Source: JBBQDK01 sp038319625 (GTDB lineage Bacteria; Pseudomonadota; Gammaproteobacteria; JBBQDK01). From it: a stretch of DNA of 10,641 bases. Below are positions 1-6,363 of the stretch, in pieces; within the stretch, counting starts at the first letter, position 1, and each line of letters begins with the position of its first letter. The stretch lies in assembly GCA_038319625.1 (NCBI GenBank), contig JBBQDK010000103.1, positions 1 to 10,641 of the forward strand, in the 5' to 3' direction. A program made the position numbers and the translations under genes. The notes beneath the pieces are model-generated. The model made no database searches, was not told the origin of the DNA, and worked only from the letters and a program-made list of their open reading frames with translations.

Positions 1-222
1 ACCGAGAACGCTGTCAAGACGCAAATCTGGATCGCCATCACCGTTTACGTGCTGGTGGCCATCGTGAAGAAGCGCCTGAACAGCGAGGCCTCACTCTACA
101 CAATTCTACAGATTTTAAGTCTTACCCTTTTCGAGAAAACATCAATCGATCAGCTGCTTAAAAATATCGAAACCGAAATGAATGATGAGCAATTTGACAA
201 CCAGCTGTATCTATTCGAGTAA
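1..222 (+). CDS. IS4-family transposase, C-terminal fragment (5' part outside window)
   Basis: The first 73 codons form an open frame already running at base 1 and ending in TAA at 220-222. The protein starts TENAVKTQIWIAITVYVLVA and ends DNQLYLFE. The KTQIWIA...VYVLVAIVKKRL segment, followed by a leucine-rich stretch and a short acidic tail, is typical of the extreme C-terminus of IS4-type DDE transposases, after the last catalytic glutamate. The catalytic DDE core lies upstream of the window, so I cannot tell whether the element is intact. No frame damage is seen in the visible part. The call rests on remembered family resemblance. Its presence beside an AT-rich glycosyltransferase gene suggests an accessory or transferred region at the left end of the window. 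Confidence 0.8.
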   Translation, partial: TENAVKTQIWIAITVYVLVAIVKKRLNSEASLYTILQILSLTLFEKTSIDQLLKNIETEMNDEQFDNQLYLFE

Positions 223-240
223 ATTGCCGGACACTACTGA
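223..240 (+). mobile_element. Possible right terminus of the IS4-type element
   Basis: Directly after the transposase stop comes TTGCCGGACACTACTGAT. IS4-type elements usually end a short distance past the transposase gene, and a CCGGACA...CTG-like terminal repeat is familiar from such elements. The left inverted repeat lies outside the window, so the boundary is inferred and not demonstrated. No target-site duplication can be tested. Confidence 0.3.
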
Positions 241-324
241 TACTGATTCTTTAAAAAGGCCATCATGCGGTGTCCAAGGTATAGCCATCTTGAATTAGAT
301 TTCATACGAATGAAGAATGCGTAA

Positions 325-1290
325 ATGACCTCATCATGCGATCACAGTAGCGTATGCACACCTGACAGATTGCCGCGTGTGACGATAGGGATTCCCGCCT
401 ATCTCAATGAAAAAACGATTGCATGCGCACTGGATTCAATCCTTGCGCAGACTTCTTCTGATTTCGTGGTGGAAATCTCTGATGATGCCTCTCCTGATTC
501 CATCAGTGATATCTGCCGCAGCTATGCGATGCGAGACAGTCGGATTCGCTATACGCGCCAACCGGCAAATCTAAAGTACGAGAATTTCAGTTGGCTTCTT
601 GTGAATGCCCGCTCCGAGTACTTCATGTGGCTGGCCGGGGACGATTATATTGATCCTACTTTCATAGAGCGATGTATAGCGGAGCTTGATTCACACCCGG
701 ATGCGGTCCTCGTGACGTCAAGAGTGGCATTTTATCATGATGGAGCCTTCGTAAAACTCTCCACGGGTACCTACGCACTGACGGGATCCTGGTCTGAGAA
801 TGTCTCGCATTACCTGTCTGCTCCGGGTGACAACAGTAGAATGTATGGGTTGATGCGAACGCAACCGTGCCAGTTGTGTTTCCTTGCCGAGTCATTTTAT
901 GCATGGGACTGGGCCTTTAGCCTGGCGACACTGAGGTACGGCAAGCACTTGGAGATTCCTGAAGTGCTTGTGCATCGCGACATGACGCCTACACATATCT
1001 ATGTGGATCTGGTTGAGCACGACGCGCGTCACTGGATTGAACGGTTAGTGCCGCTTGCTGGAATGACCCGCTGGATGTGGCGACACGGGTCACTGCCACG
1101 CGACATACGTGTTTATGCAGCCCTGTTTGATCTCAATATTGATAAGCACGCTGAATACTTCAGTGCGCGATCTCCATATTATGGTCGTTTCGTAACTTCT
1201 GTACATGAACTCCTTCGCCGGCACCTGTTTTGGAGATTCCGGTGCAGAAGCAGGTCAAACAAAAATCACCAGGATGCGGCAACAGAATGA
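325..1290 (+). CDS. Family 2 glycosyltransferase (GT-A fold)
   Basis: This predicted cytoplasmic or membrane-associated glycosyltransferase of 321 aa probably transfers a sugar from a nucleotide-sugar donor during surface polysaccharide or glycan synthesis; donor and acceptor cannot be read from the sequence. The N-terminal GT2 core is clear: PRVTIGIPAYLNEKTI (residues 18-32), the nucleotide-binding DDASPD (53-58), and the metal-binding acidic motif in MWLAGDDYID (101-110). The C-terminal part (about 130-321) is not recognised in detail and ends in a basic tail. No transmembrane segment is evident. ATG 325 is the first possible start because TAA occupies 322-324; the ribosome site is weak. 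The gene stands alone, with no other polysaccharide genes, next to an IS fragment, and is AT-richer than everything from 1664 onward, consistent with horizontal acquisition. Confidence 0.82.
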   Translation: MTSSCDHSSVCTPDRLPRVTIGIPAYLNEKTIACALDSILAQTSSDFVVEISDDASPDSISDICRSYAMRDSRIRYTRQPANLKYENFSWLLVNARSEYFMWLAGDDYIDPTFIERCIAELDSHPDAVLVTSRVAFYHDGAFVKLSTGTYALTGSWSENVSHYLSAPGDNSRMYGLMRTQPCQLCFLAESFYAWDWAFSLATLRYGKHLEIPEVLVHRDMTPTHIYVDLVEHDARHWIERLVPLAGMTRWMWRHGSLPRDIRVYAALFDLNIDKHAEYFSARSPYYGRFVTSVHELLRRHLFWRFRCRSRSNKNHQDAATE

Positions 1291-1663
1291 CGAATGGAGA
1301 TGAACGTACATGCGCCTATGCTTTGAGCTTTCCCGGCATCTATGCAGATTACATTGTTGATGCCAGATTTAATTCTGGCCATTGTCACGGCCAATCTTTG
1401 ACTATGGCTGTCATGCGAAACCTCTGCTTGCCAAACATATTCCGGTATGAATGAGATGGTCAGCCGAGTTGCGGCATAATGCCTTTAACTTGATCAATTC
1501 TAGACCGGCGGGAACACCTGCTTACCCACCTGCTGCTCAAAAATAAACGGCGCAATCTAGGTCTGCTGCAAAGCGGTCCTTCGGCATTGAGCAGTGACCG
1601 CCAACTCTTGATTGTGGTTTGAACATTCGATCCCTCGTTACAGATTCTGCATTTCTCCGCAGG
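1291..1663. other. Gene-free stretch between glycosyltransferase and smrB
   Basis: I find no credible gene here. The only plus-strand frame starts inside the glycosyltransferase gene, runs to 1454 and has no ribosome site or recognisable motif. Two small, mutually exclusive hairpins can form: GCCAGA 1362-1367 with TCTGGC 1374-1379, and TGGCC 1376-1380 with GGCCA 1389-1393. Neither is followed by a T-run, so a terminator for the glycosyltransferase gene is not established. The right part (about 1500-1620) contains GC-richer, stop-interrupted sequence that may be decayed coding DNA, but I could not assign it. Confidence 0.5.
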
Positions 1664-2209
1664 CTATCCCCTCATCTTCAGCAACACATATACCGCCCCC
1701 GTTCCACCATCGGTGCGTGGTGCGGAACAGAACGCCAGTACCTCATCGCGTTGCATCAGCCAGTGGTTGACCTTGCCCTTCAGGACCGGACCTTTGTTGC
1801 GCGAGCCGCGGCCCTTGCCGTGGATGATGCGTACGCAGCGGATGGCGTTGCCGCGGCAATGGTGCAGGAACTCGCTGAGCGCGACGCGCGCGACGGCCAC
1901 GGTCATGCCGTGCAGATCGAGTTGCGCGCCGACACTGAACTGGCCGCGGCGCAGTTTGCGCAGCACGTTGTGCTGCAGGCCGGGCCGGTGGAACAGCAGT
2001 TCCTCGCCGGTCTCCAGTTCGGCGGCGTCGTAGTCGTCGGACAGCATGTCGATCAGCACCTGCCGTTCGTCGCGCAGGCGCTGCAAGGGACGCGGCTTGG
2101 GGAGCTGCTTGTGAGCAGGCAGTTTATCGTGGGCGAGTGGCTTCACCGGTCCGACCTGGGCCCGGAACAGTGCGGCATCTTCGGCGCTCACTCGGGCTTT
2201 TTTGCGCAT
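1664..2209 (-). CDS. smrB: Smr-domain endonuclease, SmrB-like
   Basis: This is a 181 aa Smr-domain protein. The N-terminus MRKKARVSAEDAALFR and the KLRRGQFS segment before the domain match the architecture of E. coli SmrB (YfcN, 183 aa) as I remember it. SmrB cleaves mRNA between collided ribosomes to start ribosome rescue. The Smr domain spans about 97-178: the DLHG motif is at 98-101, HGKG at 130-133, and the terminal GGTGAVYVLL strand at 168-177. ATG is at 2207-2209 with a weak GGA upstream; the stop is TAG (1664-1666). It diverges from surE across a 95-bp gap. In enterics smrB sits near prmB, so this position is different. A generic Smr/MutS2-type nuclease role is secure; the specific SmrB assignment is an inference from N-terminal similarity and length. 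Confidence 0.85.
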   Translation of the reverse strand: MRKKARVSAEDAALFRAQVGPVKPLAHDKLPAHKQLPKPRPLQRLRDERQVLIDMLSDDYDAAELETGEELLFHRPGLQHNVLRKLRRGQFSVGAQLDLHGMTVAVARVALSEFLHHCRGNAIRCVRIIHGKGRGSRNKGPVLKGKVNHWLMQRDEVLAFCSAPRTDGGTGAVYVLLKMRG

Positions 2210-2238
2210 GGCAACAGTTCCGTGACTGCGTCAGGACG

Positions 2239-2246
2239 GTTATAGT
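2239..2246. promoter_or_regulatory. Overlapping divergent -10 elements for smrB and surE
   Basis: In the 95-bp gap between the divergent genes, TATAGT (2241-2246) is a 5/6 match to the -10 consensus on the plus strand. The same stretch read on the minus strand gives TATAAC (2239-2244), also 5/6. No strong -35 hexamer lies at 16-18 bp on either side. The predicted start towards surE leaves a leader of roughly 50 nt. This is a sequence-only prediction. Confidence 0.3.
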
Positions 2247-2304
2247 GGCGGATGGACAACAATAGTAACAAACCCAGGCACCGCTACCCCAGGTTTAAAA
2301 TGAC

Positions 2305-3060
2305 ATGCGCATTCTGATCAGCAACGACGACGGTTACCAGGCTCCGGGCATCATCGCACTGGCGCAGGCGCTCGCGGTGATCGCCGAAGTAACGGTGGTG
2401 GCCCCCGAACGCGACCGCAGCGGTGCCAGCAATTCACTGACCCTGGAAAATCCGATCCGCGCCACGCGCATGGACAATGGCTTCATCCGCGTCGATGGCA
2501 CGCCGACCGATTGCGTGCATCTGGCAATCACCGGGCTGCTCGAACAGGAACCGGACATGGTGGTGTCGGGGATCAATTCCGGCGCCAATCTCGGTGACGA
2601 TGTGCTGTATTCCGGCACGGTGGCGGCGGCCATGGAAGGCCGCTTCCTCGGCCTGCCGGCAATCGCGGTGTCGCTGGTCACCCAGCATGCGGCCCGGCAC
2701 TATGTCACTGCGGCACGCGTCGTCAGCGCGCTGGTGCAGCGCCTTAACGCTGAACCGCTACCGGCCGACACCATCCTCAACGTCAATGTGCCGGACCTGC
2801 CCTGGGATGAATTGCAGGGTTTCGTCGCTACGCGCCTCGGTCATCGTCACAAGGCCGAGCCGGCGATCAAGGCCACTGATCCGCGCGGGCGGTCGATTTA
2901 CTGGGTCGGTCCGCCCGGCGGCGAACAGGATGCGGGGCCCGGCACCGATTTTCATGCCGTGCGCTCCGGGCAGGTCTCCGTGACCCCGATTCAGGTCGAT
3001 CTGACCCGCTATACGGCGCTGGACACGGTGGCAGGCTGGCTGCGCGGATTCGCGCAGTGA
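2305..3060 (+). CDS. surE: 5'/3'-nucleotidase SurE
   Basis: SurE is a metal-dependent phosphatase that dephosphorylates nucleoside 5'- and 3'-monophosphates, and short polyphosphate in some species; it supports stationary-phase survival. The protein is 251 aa, the usual family length. The N-terminal MRILISNDDGYQAPG carries the metal-binding D8-D9 pair; S39 lies in RSGASNSLTL and N91 in VVSGINSGANLG, matching the known metal-site residues. The substrate-site segment DGTPTDCVHLAI is at 64-75. ATG 2305 is chosen because the conserved strand begins immediately there; AGG at 2291-2293 is a modest ribosome site, and ATG 2300 is in another frame. It is the first gene of surE-pcm-nlpD-rpoS, an arrangement conserved in gammaproteobacteria. 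Nothing appears truncated. Confidence 0.97.
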   Translation: MRILISNDDGYQAPGIIALAQALAVIAEVTVVAPERDRSGASNSLTLENPIRATRMDNGFIRVDGTPTDCVHLAITGLLEQEPDMVVSGINSGANLGDDVLYSGTVAAAMEGRFLGLPAIAVSLVTQHAARHYVTAARVVSALVQRLNAEPLPADTILNVNVPDLPWDELQGFVATRLGHRHKAEPAIKATDPRGRSIYWVGPPGGEQDAGPGTDFHAVRSGQVSVTPIQVDLTRYTALDTVAGWLRGFAQ

Positions 3061-3138
3061 GTCATAACGAAACGGTGCAAAACTGGTTACCATTGCGTCC
3101 ATGAAAAAGTTGTTTCTGACGGGTCGGGCAGGTTGCCG

Positions 3139-3798
3139 ATGAAAAATACGATTCAGGGTATCGGCATGACCTCGCAGCGCACCCGGGAACGTTTGGCGCA
3201 GCGATTGATCGAAGAGGGTATCAAGAACGTCGCCGTGCTCGATGCCATCCGCAATACGCCACGCCACCTGTTCGTCGACGAGGCGCTCGCCAGCCGCGCC
3301 TACGAAGACACGGCCTTGCCGATCGGTCTGGGACAGACCATCTCGCAGCCTTATATCGTGGCACGCATGACCGAAGCACTGCTCGAGGACGGCGTGCCGG
3401 ACAAGATTCTGGAGATCGGCACCGGCTCGGGTTATCAGGCGGCGATCCTGGCGCAGCTGGTGCCCGCGGTATTTTCCATCGAGCGCATCGCGGCGTTGCT
3501 ACCCAAGGCGCGTCAGCGCATGCGGCTGCTGGAGTTGCGCAATGTCCGCTTCAAGCACGGTGACGGTGCCGCCGGCTGGCCCGAGCAGGCGCCGTTTCAG
3601 GCCATCATGCTCACCGCCGCGCCGGAGTCAGTTCCGCCGGTCTTGCTGGAACAGCTTGCCGTCGGCGGCCGTCTGGTCGCACCAATCGGTCCGCGCGGCG
3701 AACAGGCGCTGATGATGTACAAACGCACGCCGGAAGGCATCGAGTCCGGCGAATTGGAGCGCGTATCGTTCGTGCCGTTACTGGGGGGATTGAGTTGA
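3139..3798 (+). CDS. pcm: Protein-L-isoaspartate O-methyltransferase
   Basis: Pcm transfers a methyl group from S-adenosylmethionine to abnormal L-isoaspartyl residues in ageing proteins, starting their repair in the cytoplasm. From ATG 3139 it is 219 aa. The family signature TISQPYIVARM is at 67-77, the SAM-binding motif LEIGTGSGYQ at 91-100, HGDG at 140-143, and the C-terminal FVPLLGG at 211-217. Start choice: ATG 3139 has AGG at 3130-3132 with 6-nt spacing. TTG 3133 would extend the frame but has no ribosome site. ATG 3166 gives MTSQRTRERL, where Pseudomonas Pcm begins, and also has AGGG upstream, so it remains possible. It lies 78 nt after surE and 37 nt before nlpD, probably in one transcription unit. 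Confidence 0.96.
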   Translation: MKNTIQGIGMTSQRTRERLAQRLIEEGIKNVAVLDAIRNTPRHLFVDEALASRAYEDTALPIGLGQTISQPYIVARMTEALLEDGVPDKILEIGTGSGYQAAILAQLVPAVFSIERIAALLPKARQRMRLLELRNVRFKHGDGAAGWPEQAPFQAIMLTAAPESVPPVLLEQLAVGGRLVAPIGPRGEQALMMYKRTPEGIESGELERVSFVPLLGGLS

Positions 3799-3835
3799 TT
3801 TCCAGCGTGCTGACCGACCGGGTTGTTTCGGGTTG

Positions 3836-4630
3836 ATGACACGACGGCTCGTGTTGCTCAGTTGTTGCGTGCTCCAGCTCGCGGCATGCATTACCGCCCC
3901 GGCACCGGTCGAGGAACAGTCCGCCATTCGCCGTACCGTCAGGGCCGCGCCCTTGCCGCCAGGCTATTATCAGGTCAGGCGTGGCGATACCCTGTATTCC
4001 ATTGCTTTTCAATACGGCTATTCATTCGATGAACTGGCACGCTGGAATGCCATTAGTACCCCGTATGTGATTTACATCGGTCAGCGGCTGCGGGTGATGT
4101 CGCCGGGGCGGGACAGGCCCTCGACGATACGGGTGCTGCCCGCCGAAGCCGCCGCCGCGGAGATACCGGCCGCAGCGTCACCCGCGCAAGCGGAGCGTCC
4201 CGCTGCCGAGACCACCAGCAGCGGCGTGGTGCCCTCCCACGACAAAGTGCCCGCCGGCCCGCTGCGCTGGAGCTGGCCCAGCCAGGGCAGACTGCTGCAC
4301 GCTTTTGGCCCGAGTCAGACCGGCGGCAAGGGTATCGACATCGCCGGCCGTCTGGGTCAGGACGTCACTGCTGCGGCCAATGGCTGGGTGGTATATAGCG
4401 GCAGCGGCCTTAGAGGTTACGGGCAGCTTATTATTGTCAAACATGATAAGAGCCTTCTAAGTGCTTACGGAAACAATGGAAAGCTGCTTGTGAAGGAGGG
4501 CGATGCGGTACGGGGCGGCGAAGTGATCGCAGTCATGGGGGAAAATGGGGACTACGGACCGATGTTGCATTTCGAAATACGCCGCGACGGCAAACCGGTC
4601 AATCCGCTTGATTACCTGCCCCGTCAATGA
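3836..4630 (+). CDS. nlpD: NlpD-like LysM/LytM lipoprotein, predicted amidase activator
   Basis: This is a 264 aa lipoprotein with a signal peptide ending in the lipobox L-A-A-C (Cys18), so it is probably an outer-membrane lipoprotein facing the periplasm. A LysM peptidoglycan-binding domain is at about 44-87 (YYQVRRGDTLYSIAFQYG...GQRLRV). A low-complexity Ala/Pro linker follows (about 100-140), then a LytM/M23 domain at about 144-262. Compared with active M23 enzymes, the first zinc histidine is Gly164, two catalytic histidines are Asn213 and Met243, and only Asp168 and His245 remain. It should therefore be catalytically dead, like E. coli NlpD, which activates the amidase AmiC during cell separation. 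ATG 3836 is preferred over TTG 3833. In E. coli the main rpoS promoter lies inside nlpD; an equivalent was not located here. Confidence 0.94.
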   Translation: MTRRLVLLSCCVLQLAACITAPAPVEEQSAIRRTVRAAPLPPGYYQVRRGDTLYSIAFQYGYSFDELARWNAISTPYVIYIGQRLRVMSPGRDRPSTIRVLPAEAAAAEIPAAASPAQAERPAAETTSSGVVPSHDKVPAGPLRWSWPSQGRLLHAFGPSQTGGKGIDIAGRLGQDVTAAANGWVVYSGSGLRGYGQLIIVKHDKSLLSAYGNNGKLLVKEGDAVRGGEVIAVMGENGDYGPMLHFEIRRDGKPVNPLDYLPRQ

Positions 4631-4657
4631 GGCGTGCTGTATTCTAGGCATGAACTG

Positions 4658-4685
4658 TTGAAGATTATTTTTATCATGGTATAAG
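4658..4685 (+). promoter_or_regulatory. Candidate sigma-70 promoter (extended -10) proximal to rpoS
   Basis: In the AT-rich gap after nlpD, TTGAAG (4658-4663, 4/6) and TATAAG (4680-4685, 5/6) are separated by 16 bp. The -10 is preceded by TG at 4677-4678, giving an extended -10. The start would be near 4692, with a leader of about 78 nt. Within the leader, TGCTGA (4725-4730) can pair with TCAGCA (4765-4770), which includes the A of the start codon and could partly mask initiation. Confidence 0.5.
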
Positions 4686-4756
4686 TGAAACAAGAGAATC
4701 GATGAGCAAGCGCTAATTCCGTTCTGCTGAACGATCCGTAGGGGCATAATCAGGTG

Positions 4757-4762
4757 AAGGAG
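4757..4762 (+). promoter_or_regulatory. Strong Shine-Dalgarno of rpoS
   Basis: AAGGAG lies 7 nt before ATG 4770. It is the best ribosome site in the window and fixes the rpoS start. Confidence 0.85.
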
Positions 4763-4769
4763 AGTCAGC

Positions 4770-5783
4770 ATGTCACGACAGAGTAATTATCCCCCGAGTG
4801 AACCCTCCGAACAGGTTATTTCACACGCCATAGCGGAAGAAGGTTTTCGCTTTGCCATCGAATCCGAGCAAGACGATCTGGTCGAAACCGAAACGGATGA
4901 TGAAGAACTCGTCGCCGAACCGACCTATCAGCCGGGTGTCGTTCCCGAAAGCCAGATGGACGCGACGCGCTTGTATCTCGGCGAAATCGGCATCTCGCCC
5001 TTGCTCAATGCGGAAGAAGAAGTGTACTTCGCGCGCCTGGCGCAGCGCGGTGACGGCGCGGCACGTAATCGCATGATAGAAAGCAATCTGCGTCTGGTGG
5101 TGAAGATCTCACGGCGCTACATGAATCGTGGTCTGCCGCTGCTCGACCTGATCGAGGAAGGCAATCTCGGACTGATCCATGCCGTCGAAAAATTCGATCC
5201 CGAGCGTGGCTTCCGCTTTTCCACCTATGCCACCTGGTGGATCCGCCAGACTATAGAACGTGCGCTGATGAACCAGACGCGCACCATCCGTCTGCCGATC
5301 CACGTGGTCAAGGAGATTAACGTCTACCTGCGCGCGGCGCGGCAACTGGCGCAGCAACTCGATCACGAACCCAGCGCCGAGGAGATCGCCGCCTTGCTGG
5401 AGATTCCCAGCAGCGACGTGAAACACATGCTGGGCCTGAACGAACGTGTCACATCCGTCGACGTGCCGATCGGGCGGGAAGGCGAGCGCTCGGTGCTCGA
5501 CGCCATCGCTGACGAGAACAATACCGATCCTGCCGTGTTGCTGCAGGATGACGATCTTTACATCAATATGGATACCTGGCTGGCGCAGCTCAACGACAAA
5601 CAACGCGATGTCGTGGAACGGCGTTTCGGATTGCATGGCCACAGGACCGCGACGTTGGAGCAGGTCGGCGATGAGATCGGTCTGACGCGTGAACGCGTGC
5701 GCCAGATCCAGATGGACGCGCTGAAACGCCTGCGCCACATCCTGGAGAATGAAGGCTTCACCGAAGACGCCATGTTCGGCTGA
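4770..5783 (+). CDS. rpoS: RNA polymerase sigma factor RpoS (sigma S)
   Basis: The sigma-70-family factor of the stationary phase and general stress response directs RNA polymerase to stress promoters. The protein is 337 aa, against 330 in E. coli. After an acidic N-terminus, region 1.2 begins at DATRLYLGEIG (64-74). Region 2 spans about 99-176 with the core-binding and -10-reading segments, including DLIEEGNLGLIHAVEKFD and FSTYATWWIRQTIERA. HVVKEINVYLRAARQLAQQL (178-197) is the region 3.0 helix; Lys181 aligns with E. coli Lys173, the residue recognised by the adaptor RssB. Region 4 carries the helix-turn-helix TLEQVGDEIGLTRERVRQIQ (295-314). IRLPIHVVKE and DHEPSAEEIA separate it from RpoD. 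It follows nlpD by 139 bp, the gap that contains a candidate promoter. All regions appear intact. Confidence 0.97.
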   Translation: MSRQSNYPPSEPSEQVISHAIAEEGFRFAIESEQDDLVETETDDEELVAEPTYQPGVVPESQMDATRLYLGEIGISPLLNAEEEVYFARLAQRGDGAARNRMIESNLRLVVKISRRYMNRGLPLLDLIEEGNLGLIHAVEKFDPERGFRFSTYATWWIRQTIERALMNQTRTIRLPIHVVKEINVYLRAARQLAQQLDHEPSAEEIAALLEIPSSDVKHMLGLNERVTSVDVPIGREGERSVLDAIADENNTDPAVLLQDDDLYINMDTWLAQLNDKQRDVVERRFGLHGHRTATLEQVGDEIGLTRERVRQIQMDALKRLRHILENEGFTEDAMFG

Positions 5784-5813
5784 GCCGAAACGTAGCGGCT
5801 AGAGCAGTTGCTT

Positions 5814-5840
5814 CCCCGGCGGACATCAGATCCGCCGGGG
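5814..5840. terminator. Perfect 10-bp hairpin between convergent rpoS and Mth938 genes
   Basis: CCCCGGCGGA (5814-5823) and TCCGCCGGGG (5831-5840) pair perfectly around the 7-nt loop CATCAGA. It stands between two convergent genes, 31 bp after rpoS and 7 bp after the minus-strand stop, the expected place for a shared terminator. Neither strand has a T-run after the stem, so intrinsic termination is uncertain; mRNA 3'-end protection is an alternative. A second small hairpin, TTCGGC 5775-5780 with GCCGAA 5784-5789, places the rpoS TGA in its 3-nt loop. Confidence 0.5.
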
Positions 5841-5847
5841 CCACCCT

Positions 5848-6219
5848 TCAAATCATCAGTAGCGCCGCCGCTACCGCCCTGCCTTCCGCCATCAGGATGT
5901 TGAAGGTGCGGCAGGCGGCGCCGGTGTCCATGACCTCCACGCCAATACCGGCGTCGTACAGCGGCGCCAGCAAAGCGGGTGCCGGGAAGCGCAGGGTAGC
6001 GCCGGTGCCGAGCAGCACGATCTCCGGGCGCAGTGCCGCAATCATCGCGAAATCCCCTGCGGCAAGCGTCTCGAAGCGCTGTGGTGGCCATTCGTCGAGC
6101 AGGGTCTCGGGCATGATCACGAGACTGCGGGACAGGACCTGTTCATTGACCGCGACCTGTCCCGGTTTGTAGGACAGTATCCGATAGGTGGCGGTGCCGC
6201 CGTCCAGTGAGATTTTCAT
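5848..6219 (-). CDS. Mth938-like (DUF498) domain protein
   Basis: This 123 aa protein of the Mth938/DUF498 family (Xcc1710-like) is related to the mitochondrial complex I assembly factor NDUFAF3; the bacterial role is not established. The family features seen are the N-terminal MKISLDGG followed by YRILSYKPGQVAVNEQVLSR, a central strand ending in PEIVLLGTGATLRFP (65-79), and GVEVMDTGAACRTFNILMAEGRAVAAALL near the C-terminus. The minus-strand frame stays open far upstream over alaC, but the family domain begins at the ATG at 6217-6219, so that start is chosen. A possible promoter (TTCACC 6254-6249, 17 bp, TATCGT 6231-6226 on the minus strand) would start the transcript almost at the ATG; this is weak. 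The gene converges on rpoS and diverges from alaC. Confidence 0.88.
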   Translation of the reverse strand: MKISLDGGTATYRILSYKPGQVAVNEQVLSRSLVIMPETLLDEWPPQRFETLAAGDFAMIAALRPEIVLLGTGATLRFPAPALLAPLYDAGIGVEVMDTGAACRTFNILMAEGRAVAAALLMI

Positions 6220-6278
6220 GGCGCTACGATACCTGATCGCCGCGACGAGGTGAACGGCAACGGGTCCAAGTAACGACA

Positions 6279-6307
6279 TTGACAGGAATTTCCCGCAACA
6301 GTAATGT
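6279..6307 (+). promoter_or_regulatory. Candidate sigma-70 promoter of the alaC-hom-thrC operon
   Basis: A perfect -35 TTGACA (6279-6284) is followed, after 17 bp, by TAATGT (6302-6307), which matches the -10 consensus at the three most important positions (T1, A2, T6). Transcription would begin near 6314, downstream of ATG 6304 and about 50 nt before TTG 6364. This supports TTG 6364 as the alaC start. Confidence 0.45.
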
Positions 6308-6363
6308 GTCATGCTTTGCGGCCGCCGGCTGCGAGCCGACATCTGACAACCCCGGATCACACC

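Noticed and set aside
1230..1454. 74-codon frame overlapping the end of the glycosyltransferase gene
   Set aside because: No ribosome site, no recognisable domain, and it is partly an out-of-frame copy of the glycosyltransferase coding sequence.
1619..2245. 208-codon plus-strand frame across smrB
   Set aside because: It is the antisense shadow of the Smr-domain gene, with no recognisable motif and no convincing ribosome site.
3101..3142. 13-codon upstream frame (MKKLFLTGRAGCR) whose TGA overlaps the pcm ATG
   Set aside because: No ribosome site precedes its ATG and the peptide has no recognisable feature; the ATGA overlap is easily due to chance.
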